DNA of 64,000 nucleotides from Halomonas sp. MCCC 1A13316 (GCF_014931605.1 NZ_CP053382.1:4154001-4218000); one strand, 5' to 3'. Positions 16,874 to 29,579 are shown, counted from the first letter of the stretch. Notes: generated by a model not told the origin, from the letters alone. Made by a program: numbers and translations.

Positions 16874-17995
16874 TCAGGCCAGCTGAGGCTGTTCGGCAAG
16901 CTGCCGCGCTGCCTCCTTCGTCCACGCTCTTGCGGCTCCCAGGCAGCTGTCCCAGTCGCCAACATGGAGGAAGCGACCGGGGTCACGCTTTTCCAACTGA
17001 TGACGGTACATGGGGTCGTAGTACTCGGTAAGCAGCGGTGCGAGCCAGGCCTCATGAGCCTGGCGATTGCCTCGCTCGTGTTCGCGGAAGGCGAGCTGCT
17101 GCAGCCGCTGGAGGCGAGCCAGCCGGGCCTGGCCCAGGCGCTTCTTCAATCGCGCCAGCGCACTCGCGAGCTGCTTGCGCATCAGCGTCCAGCCCAGCCA
17201 TTCGCCGAACTGCTGGCGATAGATCGCCCAAAGGTCATCGATATAGTCCTTGTGGATCTGCGCCAGACGCCAGTCGAGAGGCATCTCCACCCGTATCCGA
17301 GGGGCCTGCTCCATCGCCCGCCAGAAGGTGAGCGGCACGTTAGCCGCGCCGATATGGCGCGACTCGTCCTCCACCACCAGCGGACCGGAGAGCTCCAGCA
17401 GGCGCCGGCCCATGGCATGCTCGAAATCGATCTGGCTGGGTGCCGGCAGCGGATGCCGGCCAAAGGCCGAACCCTTGTGGCGGGCGCAGCCCTCGAGATC
17501 GAGTCCGTTGGGCAGTGCCTGGATCAGCGCCGTCTTGGCGCAGCCGGTCAGCCCACCGACCACCAGCAGCGGTTGACCGGCCGCCGCGTCAATACGCTGG
17601 CACAGCGTCTGGCGCATCGCCTTCCAGCCGCCATGGATGCGTGGCCGCGTCAGACCGCTTTCGGCCAGCCACTGCTGGGCAATCTGCGAGCGCAGCCCGC
17701 CGCGATAGCAGTAGATCACCGCATCGGGATGTGCCTCGACCATGCGTCGCCAAGCAGCGATGCGTGACGCCCTGATTCCCCCGCTGACCAGCCGTTGGCC
17801 CAGCTCCATGGCAGCCTGCTGACCGTGGTGCTTGTACTCGATGCCCACCAGGCGACGCTCTTCGTCGTCCATCAGCGGCAGGTTGGTCGCACCGGGCAGG
17901 CTGCCCTGGGCGAACTCCACCGGCGCTCGCACGTCGATCAGCGGTCGCCCCTGGCGTAGCAGGGAGAGGTCGGGTTTGATCAGGGGCAGGTTCAC
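16874..17995 (-). CDS. selU: tRNA 2-selenouridine synthase
   Basis: Replaces sulfur by selenium (through a geranylated intermediate in E. coli) at wobble 2-thiouridine of tRNAs for Lys, Glu and Gln, using selenophosphate. The 373-residue protein has an N-terminal rhodanese domain with catalytic Cys96 in VIYCYRGGLRSQ and a C-terminal P-loop domain with GLTGCAKT (about 148-155). Its start overlaps the selD stop by 4 bases, so donor and user of selenophosphate are made together. selA and selB are not in the window; this pair alone can support tRNA selenation. Confidence 0.94.
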   Translation of the reverse strand: MNLPLIKPDLSLLRQGRPLIDVRAPVEFAQGSLPGATNLPLMDDEERRLVGIEYKHHGQQAAMELGQRLVSGGIRASRIAAWRRMVEAHPDAVIYCYRGGLRSQIAQQWLAESGLTRPRIHGGWKAMRQTLCQRIDAAAGQPLLVVGGLTGCAKTALIQALPNGLDLEGCARHKGSAFGRHPLPAPSQIDFEHAMGRRLLELSGPLVVEDESRHIGAANVPLTFWRAMEQAPRIRVEMPLDWRLAQIHKDYIDDLWAIYRQQFGEWLGWTLMRKQLASALARLKKRLGQARLARLQRLQQLAFREHERGNRQAHEAWLAPLLTEYYDPMYRHQLEKRDPGRFLHVGDWDSCLGAARAWTKEAARQLAEQPQLA

Positions 17996-19029
17996 CCGCG
18001 CACCTCGATCAGGGCCTGGCCTTCGGCCTTGACCACTTCACCGAACGGTACCAGCTCGATGCCATGTTCACGGCCGATGCGCTCGACGTCGTCCTCCCAG
18101 GAGGGGTGGACGGAGAGCAGCAGCCCACCGGAGGTCTGCGGATCGCACAACCACTGCCAGTGCGGCTCGTCCATGTCCTTGAGCGCCGTCCCCAGGGCGT
18201 TGCGGTTGCGGTGGGTGCCGCCGGGCACCGCGCCGCGGCGCCGATAGGCTTCGGCCTCGGCCAGCCGCGGCAGGCGGCGGAAGTCGATGCGTGCGGCCAC
18301 ACCGCTGGCCTGGCACACTTCGGTGAGATGGCCCGCCAGGCCGAAGCCGGTGACGTCGGTCATGGCATTTACACCCTTGACCTTGGCCAGCGCCATGCCG
18401 ATCTGATTGGGCTTGAGCATGGTCTCGCGGGCCAGATTCTGATGGCCCGACTCGAGCAGCCCCTGCTTCTCGGCGGTAGTCAGGAAACCGACGCCCAGCG
18501 GCTTGGTCAGGAACAGTAGATCGCCGACCTGGGCGCCCTTGTTGAGCTTGAGGTGCTCGAGATCGACCAGGCCGTTGACGGCAAGGCCGAAGATCGGCTC
18601 CGGCGCGTCGATGGAGTGTCCGCCGGCCAGCGCCAGGCCCAGCTCGCGGCACACGCCCTGGGCACCTGCCACCACGTCGCCGGCGATCTCCGGCCCCAGC
18701 TTGTCCAGCGGCCAGCCGAGGATGCCGAGTGCCAGTACCGGCCTGCCGCCCATGGCGTAGACGTCACTGATGGCGTTGGTGGCGGCAATGCGGCCGAAGT
18801 CGAAGGGGTCGTCGACGATCGGCATGAAGAAATCGGTAGTGGCGATCATGCCGCGGCCATCACCCAGATCGTACACGGCCGCATCCTCGCGGCCCTGGTT
18901 GCCCACGATCAGACGCGAATGGGTAGCCCCCGGACCGGCCTTGGCCAGGATACTGTCGAGTACGTCAGGGGCAATCTTGCAGCCACAACCGGCACCATGG
19001 CTGTATTGAGTCAGGCGAATCGCGCTCAT
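17992..19029 (-). CDS. selD: Selenide, water dikinase (selenophosphate synthetase)
   Basis: Makes selenophosphate from selenide and ATP. The 345-residue protein has the catalytic GAGCGCK segment (Cys15, Cys17, Lys18), so it is the cysteine form and needs no selenocysteine. Other family motifs are the ATTDFFMPIVDDPFDFG metal-binding strand, the NAISDVYAMGG loop, AGGHSID and the DVTGFGLAGHL segment. AAGGAG stands upstream of the ATG at 19029, and a TAGAAT hexamer (minus strand, 19057-19062) may be its -10. It forms an operon with selU. Confidence 0.96.
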   Translation of the reverse strand: MSAIRLTQYSHGAGCGCKIAPDVLDSILAKAGPGATHSRLIVGNQGREDAAVYDLGDGRGMIATTDFFMPIVDDPFDFGRIAATNAISDVYAMGGRPVLALGILGWPLDKLGPEIAGDVVAGAQGVCRELGLALAGGHSIDAPEPIFGLAVNGLVDLEHLKLNKGAQVGDLLFLTKPLGVGFLTTAEKQGLLESGHQNLARETMLKPNQIGMALAKVKGVNAMTDVTGFGLAGHLTEVCQASGVAARIDFRRLPRLAEAEAYRRRGAVPGGTHRNRNALGTALKDMDEPHWQWLCDPQTSGGLLLSVHPSWEDDVERIGREHGIELVPFGEVVKAEGQALIEVRG

Positions 19030-19083
19030 CTCGTTCTCCTTGGCAGTTCATTCGTCATTCTACCGCAGTGGGACGTCCTTGCC

Positions 19084-20460
19084 TCACAGTGCCTCGAGGG
19101 CGTCGGCCAGCTTGTCCACCGCCACCACCTCCATTCCCTCGGGGGCTCGCTTCGGCGCATTGGCCCGCGGCACGATAGCCCGGGTGAAGCCGTGCTTGGC
19201 CGCCTCGACGATGCGCTCCTGGCCACTGGGCACGGGGCGAATCTCACCGGAAAGCCCCACCTCGCCGAAGGCCACCAGCTCTCGCGGCAGGGGACGGTTC
19301 TGCAAGCTCGACACCACGGCGAGCAGCACAGCCAGGTCGGCACTGGTCTCGAGCACCTTGACCCCACCAACGACATTTAGGAACACGTCCTGGTCACCGG
19401 TGAACAACCCACCGTGGCGATGCAGTACCGCCAGCAGCATGGCCAGGCGATTCTGATCGAGACCCACCGCGACCCGCCGCGGGTTGCCCAGCGCCGACTC
19501 GTCGAGCAGGGCCTGCACCTCCACCAGCAGCGGTCGCGTACCCTCCCAAACTACCATCACAAGGCTACCCGAGGCCTGCTCCTCGCTGCGAGAAAGGAAA
19601 ATGGCGCTGGGATTCTTCACCTCTTTCAAGCCGTGCTCGAGCATGGCAAACACGCCCAGTTCGTTGACCGCACCGAAGCGATTCTTTTGCCCGCGCAGGG
19701 TGCGGAAGCGCGAGTCGGCGCCCCCCTCGAGCAGCAGCGAAGCATCGATCATGTGCTCCAGTACCTTGGGGCCGGCCAAGGTGCCGTCCTTGGTCACGTG
19801 GCCCACCAGCAGCAGCACGCTATTGGACTGCTTGGCAAAGCGCGTCAGCACCGCAGCGGACTCACGCACCTGAGCTACGCCGCCGGGTGCCGAGGCGATG
19901 TCCTCCAGGTGCATGGTCTGGATCGAGTCGATGATCAGTATCTCGGGGTGCTCACGCTCGGCCACGGCGAGCACCGTCTCTACGCTGGTCTCGGCCAGCA
20001 TCTTGAGACCCTGGGAGGGCAACTGCAGGCGATGCGCCCGCATCGCCACTTGAGAGAGCGACTCCTCCCCGGTGACATACAGTACCTTGCGCGCCTGAGC
20101 CAGCTTGCAGGCGGTTTGCAGCAGCAGGGTCGATTTGCCAGCCCCCGGGTTCCCCCCGAGCAGCACCGCCGAGCCCGGCACCAGGCCACCGCCCAGCACT
20201 CGGTCGAATTCACCGAAGGTGGAAGAAAGCCGTGGCACCGTGGTGAGGTCGACGCTGCCCAGGTCCACGACCTCCCTCGACAGGCTACCGGCGTAGCCCG
20301 AGCGACCGGCGGCGCTCGCAGACGCCGCGCCCGGGCGGGGGGCGCCCAGCCGTACCTCGCTGAGGGTATTCCATTCCAGACAGCTCGAACACTGCCCCTG
20401 CCACTTGCGATACTCCGCCCCGCACTCGGTACAGACGTAGGCACTCTTCGCTTTGGCCAT
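19084..20460 (-). CDS. radA: DNA repair protein RadA (Sms)
   Basis: RecA-like ATPase and branched-DNA helicase that helps recombination intermediates mature. The 458-residue protein has an N-terminal zinc finger with cysteines 10, 13, 24 and 27 (CTECG...CSSC), Walker A GGNPGAGKST (about 102-111), the RadA-specific KNRFG motif (about 256-260) and a C-terminal Lon-protease-like domain with GEVGLSGEIRPV. It is followed 55 bases later by selD in the same direction; a possible selD -10 lies in that gap, so separate transcription is likely. Confidence 0.96.
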   Translation of the reverse strand: MAKAKSAYVCTECGAEYRKWQGQCSSCLEWNTLSEVRLGAPRPGAASASAAGRSGYAGSLSREVVDLGSVDLTTVPRLSSTFGEFDRVLGGGLVPGSAVLLGGNPGAGKSTLLLQTACKLAQARKVLYVTGEESLSQVAMRAHRLQLPSQGLKMLAETSVETVLAVAEREHPEILIIDSIQTMHLEDIASAPGGVAQVRESAAVLTRFAKQSNSVLLLVGHVTKDGTLAGPKVLEHMIDASLLLEGGADSRFRTLRGQKNRFGAVNELGVFAMLEHGLKEVKNPSAIFLSRSEEQASGSLVMVVWEGTRPLLVEVQALLDESALGNPRRVAVGLDQNRLAMLLAVLHRHGGLFTGDQDVFLNVVGGVKVLETSADLAVLLAVVSSLQNRPLPRELVAFGEVGLSGEIRPVPSGQERIVEAAKHGFTRAIVPRANAPKRAPEGMEVVAVDKLADALEAL

Positions 20461-20512
20461 GCTGGCCTCTCTTCGGCTTCGGTTCGACCCATTCTAACAG
20501 GCCTGTAAACGC

Positions 20513-20540
20513 GCGAAGGCGGCCCACAGGCCGCCTTCGC
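20513..20540 (-). repeat. Perfect 12-bp hairpin after the NlpE-like gene
   Basis: Arms 20513-20524 and 20529-20540 are fully complementary with a 4-nt loop. It lies 18 bases after the end of the lipoprotein gene. There is no T run on either strand, so it may be a processing or Rho-independent-like 3' end of reduced strength. Confidence 0.6.
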
Positions 20541-20558
20541 TACTGTCGCAACAGAGTT

Positions 20559-21008
20559 TTACTGGCGCTTCAACTGCAGGGCTTCGTTGTTCTGGAAGCG
20601 ACGACGCTGAGGGTCGATCAGTTCCAGGGTCTGGTCATCGACGCGCAGGAAATAGTAGATCTGACCTTCACCATCCGGTGTCAGCTCGTACACGGTCGCA
20701 TCAGGATCGACTGCGGTACCGCTGAGCACCTCCCAGTTGGCCGCATACTCTTCATCGGGCGGCTCCTGGGGGTGTTCCTGGTAACTGGCACGCAGGTCGA
20801 AGGTGCGTTCCTCGAGCGCAGCCTGCTCGTCACCTCGCAGCGTCACGTTCAGATCGATGCCCGCACAGTTGCGGCAGGGCAGGGTGCCTTGGTAAACGAC
20901 TTCGGCATCGTCCATTGCCATGTCAGCACGGTCTTCAGCCGGGCCGGCCGCACAACCGGCCAGGAAGGCCAGCATGGCCGAGCCAGCCAGCAGGGTCCTT
21001 ACTTGCAT
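20559..21008 (-). CDS. NlpE-like lipoprotein
   Basis: A 149-residue lipoprotein with a signal peptide ending in lipobox LAGC (Cys19), followed by a domain like the N-terminal part of NlpE (copper-resistance/envelope-stress lipoprotein): VVYQGTLPCRNCAGIDLNVTL, which includes the family C-x2-C pair (Cys45, Cys48), and later LRASYQEHP and VYELTPDGEG. In E. coli NlpE senses lipoprotein or disulfide faults and activates Cpx; this protein has only the N-terminal domain, so the same role is an inference. A TAGGAGTG ribosome site precedes the ATG at 21008. It is monocistronic. Confidence 0.8.
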   Translation of the reverse strand: MQVRTLLAGSAMLAFLAGCAAGPAEDRADMAMDDAEVVYQGTLPCRNCAGIDLNVTLRGDEQAALEERTFDLRASYQEHPQEPPDEEYAANWEVLSGTAVDPDATVYELTPDGEGQIYYFLRVDDQTLELIDPQRRRFQNNEALQLKRQ

Positions 21009-21124
21009 TTGTTCACTCCTAACCTATGGGTTTGTCGCGATGTACCGTATTCAGCGTATGTCACAGCATAACCCCTTCGGCCGCTGGCAGACAGTCTCGA
21101 CTGCGTCTGCGTGTCGTGCCGCCT

Positions 21125-22021
21125 TCAGACGGCCCCCGGTTGCACGTGCGTGAACACCAGAGCCAGTACGATAGGCATCACGATCAGGCTGCCCAGGTTA
21201 CCGATCAGCACCAGAGAGGCCACTTTGTGAGGCTCCTGTCGATACTGCTCGGCTACCAGATAGTTGAGCACGGCGGGAGGCAGCGCGGCAAATACCCACA
21301 GTGCCGCCGCCTGAAGCCCCGTCAGATCGAGCCACAGGATCATCGGCACGGCCAGCAGCAGACCGGAGAGCGGGCATAGCACGGCACCAAGCAGGCCAGT
21401 CTTCCAGTCGCCGAAGTCAATGTCGAGCATGCGTACTCCGAGCGCAAACAGCATCAGCGGAATACACACACCACCCAGCATATGCAGCGCTTCGAGCAGC
21501 CAGCCGGGTAGCGGTACGCCACCCAGGTTGACGCTCAGACCCGCCAGGCTTGCCAATACGATCGGCATGCGCAATAGCCGCCACAGCGGCGTATGTGGGC
21601 TCAACATGTAGAGGCCGACGGAGAAGTGCAGCAGCATTTCAACGATGAATACTACCACCGCGGCGGGCAGAGCCGCCTCACCGAAAGCCAGTACCAGCAG
21701 CGGGATGCCCATGTTGCCGGAGTTGTTGAACATCATCGGCGGCAGGAAGGTTTTGGGCTCGAGCTCGAGAAGCCTGACCAGAGGCCACAGCAACACGCCG
21801 GACCCCAGCACCACGACGGCAGCCCCTAGTGCCAGACCGGCATACTCCGCCAGCGGCGCCTGTCGATCCGCCAGTACGGCGAACACCAGCATGGGAACGA
21901 AGATTTCCATGTTGAGCGTGTTCAGGCTGCGGATGTCGGGCGTACGGAAGCGACCATAAAGGGTCCCGCAGCCCGCAATCAGAAAGACCGGAAGCAGAGT
22001 GGCAATGATCTGGGCGGTCAT
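21125..22021 (-). CDS. AEC (auxin efflux carrier) family transporter
   Basis: A 298-residue inner-membrane protein with about ten hydrophobic segments and the typical AEC plan: NMEIFVPMLVFAVLADR near residue 37, the middle PPMMFNNSGNMGIPLLVLAFG segment (about 95-115) with the family NxGN-like motif, and the last ILWLDLTGLQAAALWVFAALPPAVLNYLVAEQY. Members carry malate, malonate or other organic anions in bacteria; the substrate cannot be inferred here. It stands alone and is divergent from hisC (115-base gap). Confidence 0.85.
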   Translation of the reverse strand: MTAQIIATLLPVFLIAGCGTLYGRFRTPDIRSLNTLNMEIFVPMLVFAVLADRQAPLAEYAGLALGAAVVVLGSGVLLWPLVRLLELEPKTFLPPMMFNNSGNMGIPLLVLAFGEAALPAAVVVFIVEMLLHFSVGLYMLSPHTPLWRLLRMPIVLASLAGLSVNLGGVPLPGWLLEALHMLGGVCIPLMLFALGVRMLDIDFGDWKTGLLGAVLCPLSGLLLAVPMILWLDLTGLQAAALWVFAALPPAVLNYLVAEQYRQEPHKVASLVLIGNLGSLIVMPIVLALVFTHVQPGAV

Positions 22022-22136
22022 GAAGGGGTTCCGATATTCACGCGAAAGCGCCTAGGCTAGCACGCCGCCGGCTTGCGCGGTCAGCCCGCACCGGTCAACA
22101 TGGCCTAAAGTCTGCCCTTGCGAGAAACGAGACCCC

Positions 22137-23192
22137 ATGAGCCAGTTCTGGAGCCCGGCGGTGCGCGAGTTGACGCCCTACGTACCGGGAGAGCAACCGC
22201 GCGAGAAGTTGATCAAGCTGAACACCAACGAAAACCCCTATCCGCCCGCACCCGGTGTGGAGGCGGCGTTGCGTGAATACCCCGTCGATCACCTGCGCCT
22301 CTATCCCGACCCGCAATCTCTGGCCCTGCGCGAGGCGCTTGCCCGGGAACATGGCGTCGAAGTCGGGCAGGTCTTCGTCGGTAACGGCTCCGACGAAGTG
22401 CTGGCACTGGCCTTCCAGGCTTTCTTTTGCCACGACCGTCCGCTCGAGATGCCGGATATCACCTACAGCTTCTATCCGGTCTACTGCAAGCTGTACGCCA
22501 TCGAAAGACGCAGCCTGCCGCTCAACAGCGAGTGGCAAGTCGACCTCGATGCCTTTACCACCGACAGCGGCGGCGCCATCTTCGCCAACCCCAACGCACC
22601 TACGGCACATGGTCACTCTCGCAGTGCCATAGCCAACCTGCTCGAGCGCTTGACTGATCAGGTGGTACTGGTCGACGAGGCTTATGTCGACTTCGGCGGT
22701 GAGAGCGTCGTACCGCTGATCGAGCGTTTCCCCAACCTGCTGGTGACGGGCACTTTCTCGAAATCGCGCAGCCTGGCCGGCCTTCGCCTGGGCTATGCCA
22801 TCGGCTCTCGCGAACTGGTCGAAGGGCTCGAGCGGGTCAAGGACTCGTTCAACTCCTACCCCATCGACAGCCTGGCCAGTGCGCTCGCCATCGCCTCGCT
22901 GGAGGACAAGGCGCATTTCGATGCCTGTCGGGAGCGCGTCATCACCACACGTGAGCGCACCGTACGGCGACTTATGAAGCTCGGCTTCGATGTGCTGCCC
23001 TCACAGGCCAACTTCATCCTGGCCCGCCATTCCGATCACGATGCCGCCCAGCTGTTCGTCGGCCTGCGTGAACGCGGCATTCTGGTCCGCCATTTCAATA
23101 CCGAGACGCTGCGCGACTTCCTGCGCATCTCCATCGGAACTGACGACGAAATGAATAGCCTGATCGAGACCTTCGAGGCTCTCTGCCGCTGA
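22137..23192 (+). CDS. hisC: Histidinol-phosphate aminotransferase
   Basis: PLP aminotransferase that makes L-histidinol phosphate from imidazole-acetol phosphate. At 351 residues it is of the fold-I HisC type: LNTNENPYPP near residue 28, VGNGSDEVLAL (about 81-91), the PNAPTAHGHS loop, DEAYVDFGGES, and the PLP Lys209 in TGTFSKSRSLAGLRLGYA. The family often has NPNNPTG at the loop; here it is NPNAPTA. It is apart from hisBHAF and ends with its own terminator at 23201-23223. Related substrates such as aromatic amino acids are possible but less likely. Confidence 0.92.
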   Translation: MSQFWSPAVRELTPYVPGEQPREKLIKLNTNENPYPPAPGVEAALREYPVDHLRLYPDPQSLALREALAREHGVEVGQVFVGNGSDEVLALAFQAFFCHDRPLEMPDITYSFYPVYCKLYAIERRSLPLNSEWQVDLDAFTTDSGGAIFANPNAPTAHGHSRSAIANLLERLTDQVVLVDEAYVDFGGESVVPLIERFPNLLVTGTFSKSRSLAGLRLGYAIGSRELVEGLERVKDSFNSYPIDSLASALAIASLEDKAHFDACRERVITTRERTVRRLMKLGFDVLPSQANFILARHSDHDAAQLFVGLRERGILVRHFNTETLRDFLRISIGTDDEMNSLIETFEALCR

Positions 23193-23200
23193 TATTGTCC

Positions 23201-23223
23201 CGGGCGCCGCTTGGCGCCCGTTT
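23201..23223 (+). terminator. Intrinsic terminator after hisC
   Basis: An 8-bp GC-only stem (23201-23208 with 23213-23220, loop of 4) followed by TTT, 9 bases after the hisC stop. The T run is short. Confidence 0.7.
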
Positions 23224-23241
23224 CATACCGAGGTCACCCAC

Positions 23242-23700
23242 ATGTCCACGGCTCCCCTCCCCCTGTCGGGCGTTCACCACATCGCCCTGATCACCGCCGA
23301 CTACCCCCGCGCCAAGTGCTTCTATATCGAGGTGCTGGGTGCAGACGTCATCAGCGAGACCTATCGCGCCGAACGCGACAGTTACAAGCTGGACCTGAGA
23401 CTCCCTGGCGGTATCCATTTGGAGCTCTTCTCCTTTCCCGAGCCTCCGGCACGCCAAAGCTACCCCGAGGCCTGCGGCTGGCGCCACCTTGCCCTGGCCA
23501 CTACCGATCTGGATGCCTGCATGAAGTTGCTCCAGGCACGCGGTGCACGAGCCGAGCCCATTCGGATCGACGCCCTGACGGGCTCACGCTTCACCTTCAT
23601 GAGTGATCCCGACGGCACGCCTATCGAGCTGTACGAAGAGAAACGACAGACAAAGAAAAACCCCGAGCGCTATGGCACTCGGGGTTTTGGGAAGTCCTGA
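23242..23700 (+). CDS. VOC family protein (glyoxalase/YaeR-like)
   Basis: A 152-residue vicinal-oxygen-chelate protein of the YaeR/SMU1112c type, predicted to bind a metal and act as a lyase or dioxygenase; the substrate is unknown. Metal ligands are expected at His12 or His13 (GVHHIALIT), Glu in IHLELFSFPEP, His in WRHLALATTD and Glu in TPIELYEEK. After that glutamate a lysine-rich tail (residues about 134-152) is encoded by a bidirectional terminator hairpin (23657-23688), so the tail is probably a by-product of the overlap. It converges on the rRNA operon. Confidence 0.85.
   Translation: MSTAPLPLSGVHHIALITADYPRAKCFYIEVLGADVISETYRAERDSYKLDLRLPGGIHLELFSFPEPPARQSYPEACGWRHLALATTDLDACMKLLQARGARAEPIRIDALTGSRFTFMSDPDGTPIELYEEKRQTKKNPERYGTRGFGKS
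23657..23688. terminator. Bidirectional terminator inside the VOC gene end
   Basis: An 11-bp perfect inverted repeat (23657-23667 with 23678-23688) of AAAA-CCCCGAG and CTCGGGG-TTTT. On the minus strand it is followed by five T residues and can stop rRNA transcription; on the plus strand it can stop the VOC mRNA, yet it lies inside the reading frame. Confidence 0.85.
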
Positions 23701-23708
23701 ACGACGAA

Positions 23709-23732
23709 ACCCAGCCTCTTTCGAAGCTGGGT
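23709..23732 (-). terminator. First hairpin downstream of 5S rRNA
   Basis: A 7-bp inverted repeat (23709-23715 with 23726-23732) lies 13 bases past the 5S 3' end and is followed by TTT on the minus strand. It probably acts in tandem with the hairpin at 23657-23688. Confidence 0.6.
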
Positions 23733-23744
23733 CTCTGAAGAGAT

Positions 23745-23861
23745 GCCTGACGATGACCTACTCTCGCATGGGGAGACCCCACACTACCATCGGCGCTGAG
23801 CGGTTTCACTGCTGAGTTCGGCATGGGATCAGGTGGTTCCCACTCGCTATGGTCGTCAGGC
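23745..23861 (-). rRNA. rrf: 5S ribosomal RNA
   Basis: About 117 nt. The ends GCCTGACGACCATAGCGAG and ...CGTCAGGC pair as helix I, and the internal CCGAACTCAG and GGTAGTGTGGGGTCTCCCC segments are those of bacterial 5S RNA. Ends are set by helix I and may be off by one or two bases. Confidence 0.95.
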
Positions 23862-23944
23862 GAAAACGGTTGGAATCATGCTGAGCGATACGTCTCGCCG
23901 GGGCGTGCCCGGGCGTATCCGTCAATTTTCGTGCGCAATGCGCA

Positions 23945-23962
23945 GACCCCTTGGGGTTATAT

Positions 23963-23970
<8 letters not shown>
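23945..23970 (-). repeat. 3' arm of the 23S rRNA processing stem
   Basis: This segment, at and after the 23S 3' end, is complementary at 24 of 26 positions to the leader at 26843-26868. The two arms should form the long stem cut by RNase III to release pre-23S. Confidence 0.8.
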
Positions 23971-26842
<2,872 letters not shown>

Positions 26843-26850
<8 letters not shown>

Positions 26851-26868
26851 ATATAACCCGAAAGGGTC
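26843..26868 (-). repeat. 5' arm of the 23S rRNA processing stem
   Basis: Partner of 23945-23970 (24 of 26 positions complementary), overlapping the 23S 5' end. Expected RNase III substrate. Confidence 0.8.
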
Positions 26869-26920
26869 TGGTCCGCGATTACGTACGACAATTGCCGGAT
26901 ACGCTTGAGACGTATCTCGC

Positions 26921-26940
26921 ATTTCTCCTTGCGGAGAAAT
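26921..26940 (-). repeat. Hairpin in the tRNA-Ala to 23S spacer
   Basis: Perfect 8-bp stem (26921-26928 with 26933-26940, loop TTGC), flanked by a further 7-bp pair (26887-26893 with 26938-26944). It lies between boxA and the 23S leader arm. Confidence 0.55.
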
Positions 26941-26957
26941 TGTCAGCATGATTCACA

Positions 26958-26970
26958 TTGTTAAAGAGCA
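26958..26970 (-). promoter_or_regulatory. Spacer boxA antitermination site
   Basis: The minus strand reads TGCTCTTTAACAA, identical to the E. coli rRNA boxA core, between tRNA-Ala and 23S. It should reload the Nus antitermination complex before 23S is transcribed. Confidence 0.9.
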
Positions 26971-27061
26971 GACTGTCAATCGACAGTCATAAACCCGACA
27001 TCGCAAGGCGCGACGCTGGCTTATGACTGCAGATCCGATCAGGGTAGACTGTGGAGAAGTG

Positions 27062-27137
27062 TGGTGGAGCCAAGCGGGATCGAACCGCTGACCTCCTGCG
27101 TGCAAGGCAGGCGCTCTCCCAGCTGAGCTATGGCCCC
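27062..27137 (-). tRNA. tRNA-Ala (anticodon TGC)
   Basis: 76 nt with encoded CCA (27062-27064). Acceptor GGGGCCA/TGGCTCC, anticodon stem CCTGC/GCAGG with loop CTTGCAC (anticodon TGC). Lies in the 16S-23S spacer, as in most gammaproteobacterial rRNA operons. Confidence 0.95.
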
Positions 27138-27223
27138 GAAAGTAATTTGTGTGAGACAAGGCGAAAGACGACGACGTATAGCCTGCTATACGAGGACTCT
27201 TTCAACGACGTATCACGCAAATT

Positions 27224-27300
<77 letters not shown>

Positions 27301-27346
27301 GGCTTACAACCACTGGGTCGGCGACCCAAACAGTCTTTGCTCTGGT

Positions 27347-27373
27347 CGATCAGGTAATTCATTGTGAGCACTT
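27347..27373 (-). repeat. 3' arm of the 16S rRNA processing stem
   Basis: Downstream of 16S; its sequence is nearly the reverse complement of the leader segment 29090-29115 (shared core CGATCAGGTAATTCAT). The two arms form the RNase III stem of pre-16S. Confidence 0.8.
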
Positions 27374-27397
27374 GCCGCGAGGCGGTGATACGTCGTT

Positions 27398-28937
<1,540 letters not shown>

Positions 28938-29089
28938 CAAATCATTGTGGTTCTTACTCATCCCTTTCCGAAGAAACGGACAAAAGCGAACCAAACTTGG
29001 CTCAAGGTCAAAGCTTCTCAAAAAGACCCGAAGGTCTTCGACGAGTCGCTTGCCTCGATAGGGTGTGACTTCTCACCCACCTCGTCGAC

Positions 29090-29115
29090 AAGCGCCCACA
29101 TGAATTACCTGATCG
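29090..29115 (-). repeat. 5' arm of the 16S rRNA processing stem
   Basis: Leader segment complementary to 27347-27373 apart from a one-base bulge and a few changes. It lies just downstream of boxA, as in E. coli rRNA leaders. Confidence 0.8.
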
Positions 29116-29116
29116 A

Positions 29117-29129
29117 TTGTTAAAGAGCG
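29117..29129 (-). promoter_or_regulatory. Leader boxA antitermination site
   Basis: Minus strand CGCTCTTTAACAA, one base from the E. coli rRNA boxA, about 105 bases downstream of the inner promoter -10 element and 180 bases upstream of 16S. Confidence 0.9.
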
Positions 29130-29233
29130 GCTCCCACTCGCTTCAATCACTGCCTGAAGCGCGGAGCGTCTCGCTTGCTGTCGTGGCAACTGACTCTGTC
29201 AGCGGCCTCGCCAGCGCCCTGCGAGGAAGGCGT

Positions 29234-29261
29234 ATTCTACCGATTCGGCGGAGTCTGTCAA
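29234..29261 (-). promoter_or_regulatory. Inner rRNA promoter (P2)
   Basis: Minus strand TTGACA (29256-29261), 16-base spacer, TAGAAT (29234-29239), then a GC-rich discriminator (ACGCC). A perfect -35 and strong -10 with this discriminator fit a growth-rate-controlled rRNA promoter. Confidence 0.88.
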
Positions 29262-29356
29262 CTCCCTTCGAGGCCGTCACCGTAGCGAACCTGGCGTCGA
29301 AGACCGGCGTCGCGGTTTCCGTGAGAGCCCTCGGCGGGCCTCTCTCGAGTGGGCGC

Positions 29357-29384
29357 ATTCTACCGAATCCGCCGTGAGCGTCAA
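29357..29384 (-). promoter_or_regulatory. Outer rRNA promoter (P1)
   Basis: Minus strand TTGACG (29379-29384), 16-base spacer, TAGAAT (29357-29362), GC-rich discriminator (GCGCC). It lies 123 bases upstream of P2 and shares the core CGGTAGAAT with it. The AT-richer stretch just upstream (29386-29410) may serve as an UP element. Confidence 0.85.
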
Positions 29385-29579
29385 GCAGGAATTTTACGAA
29401 GCGAGTCGAAAAATCCAAAGCGCGACAGCCACTTACCACTCTTCCCACCACTGACAACGTTGCCCGTTGCCGGCAGCGGATGCGTACTTTACGGTTTTCA
29501 CCGCGACCCTGCAAGGGCTGCCTGTAAAAAAGTTTCAGAATGACGGCAGGGGCATGAAGAAGCGATGACGGGCAAGCTA

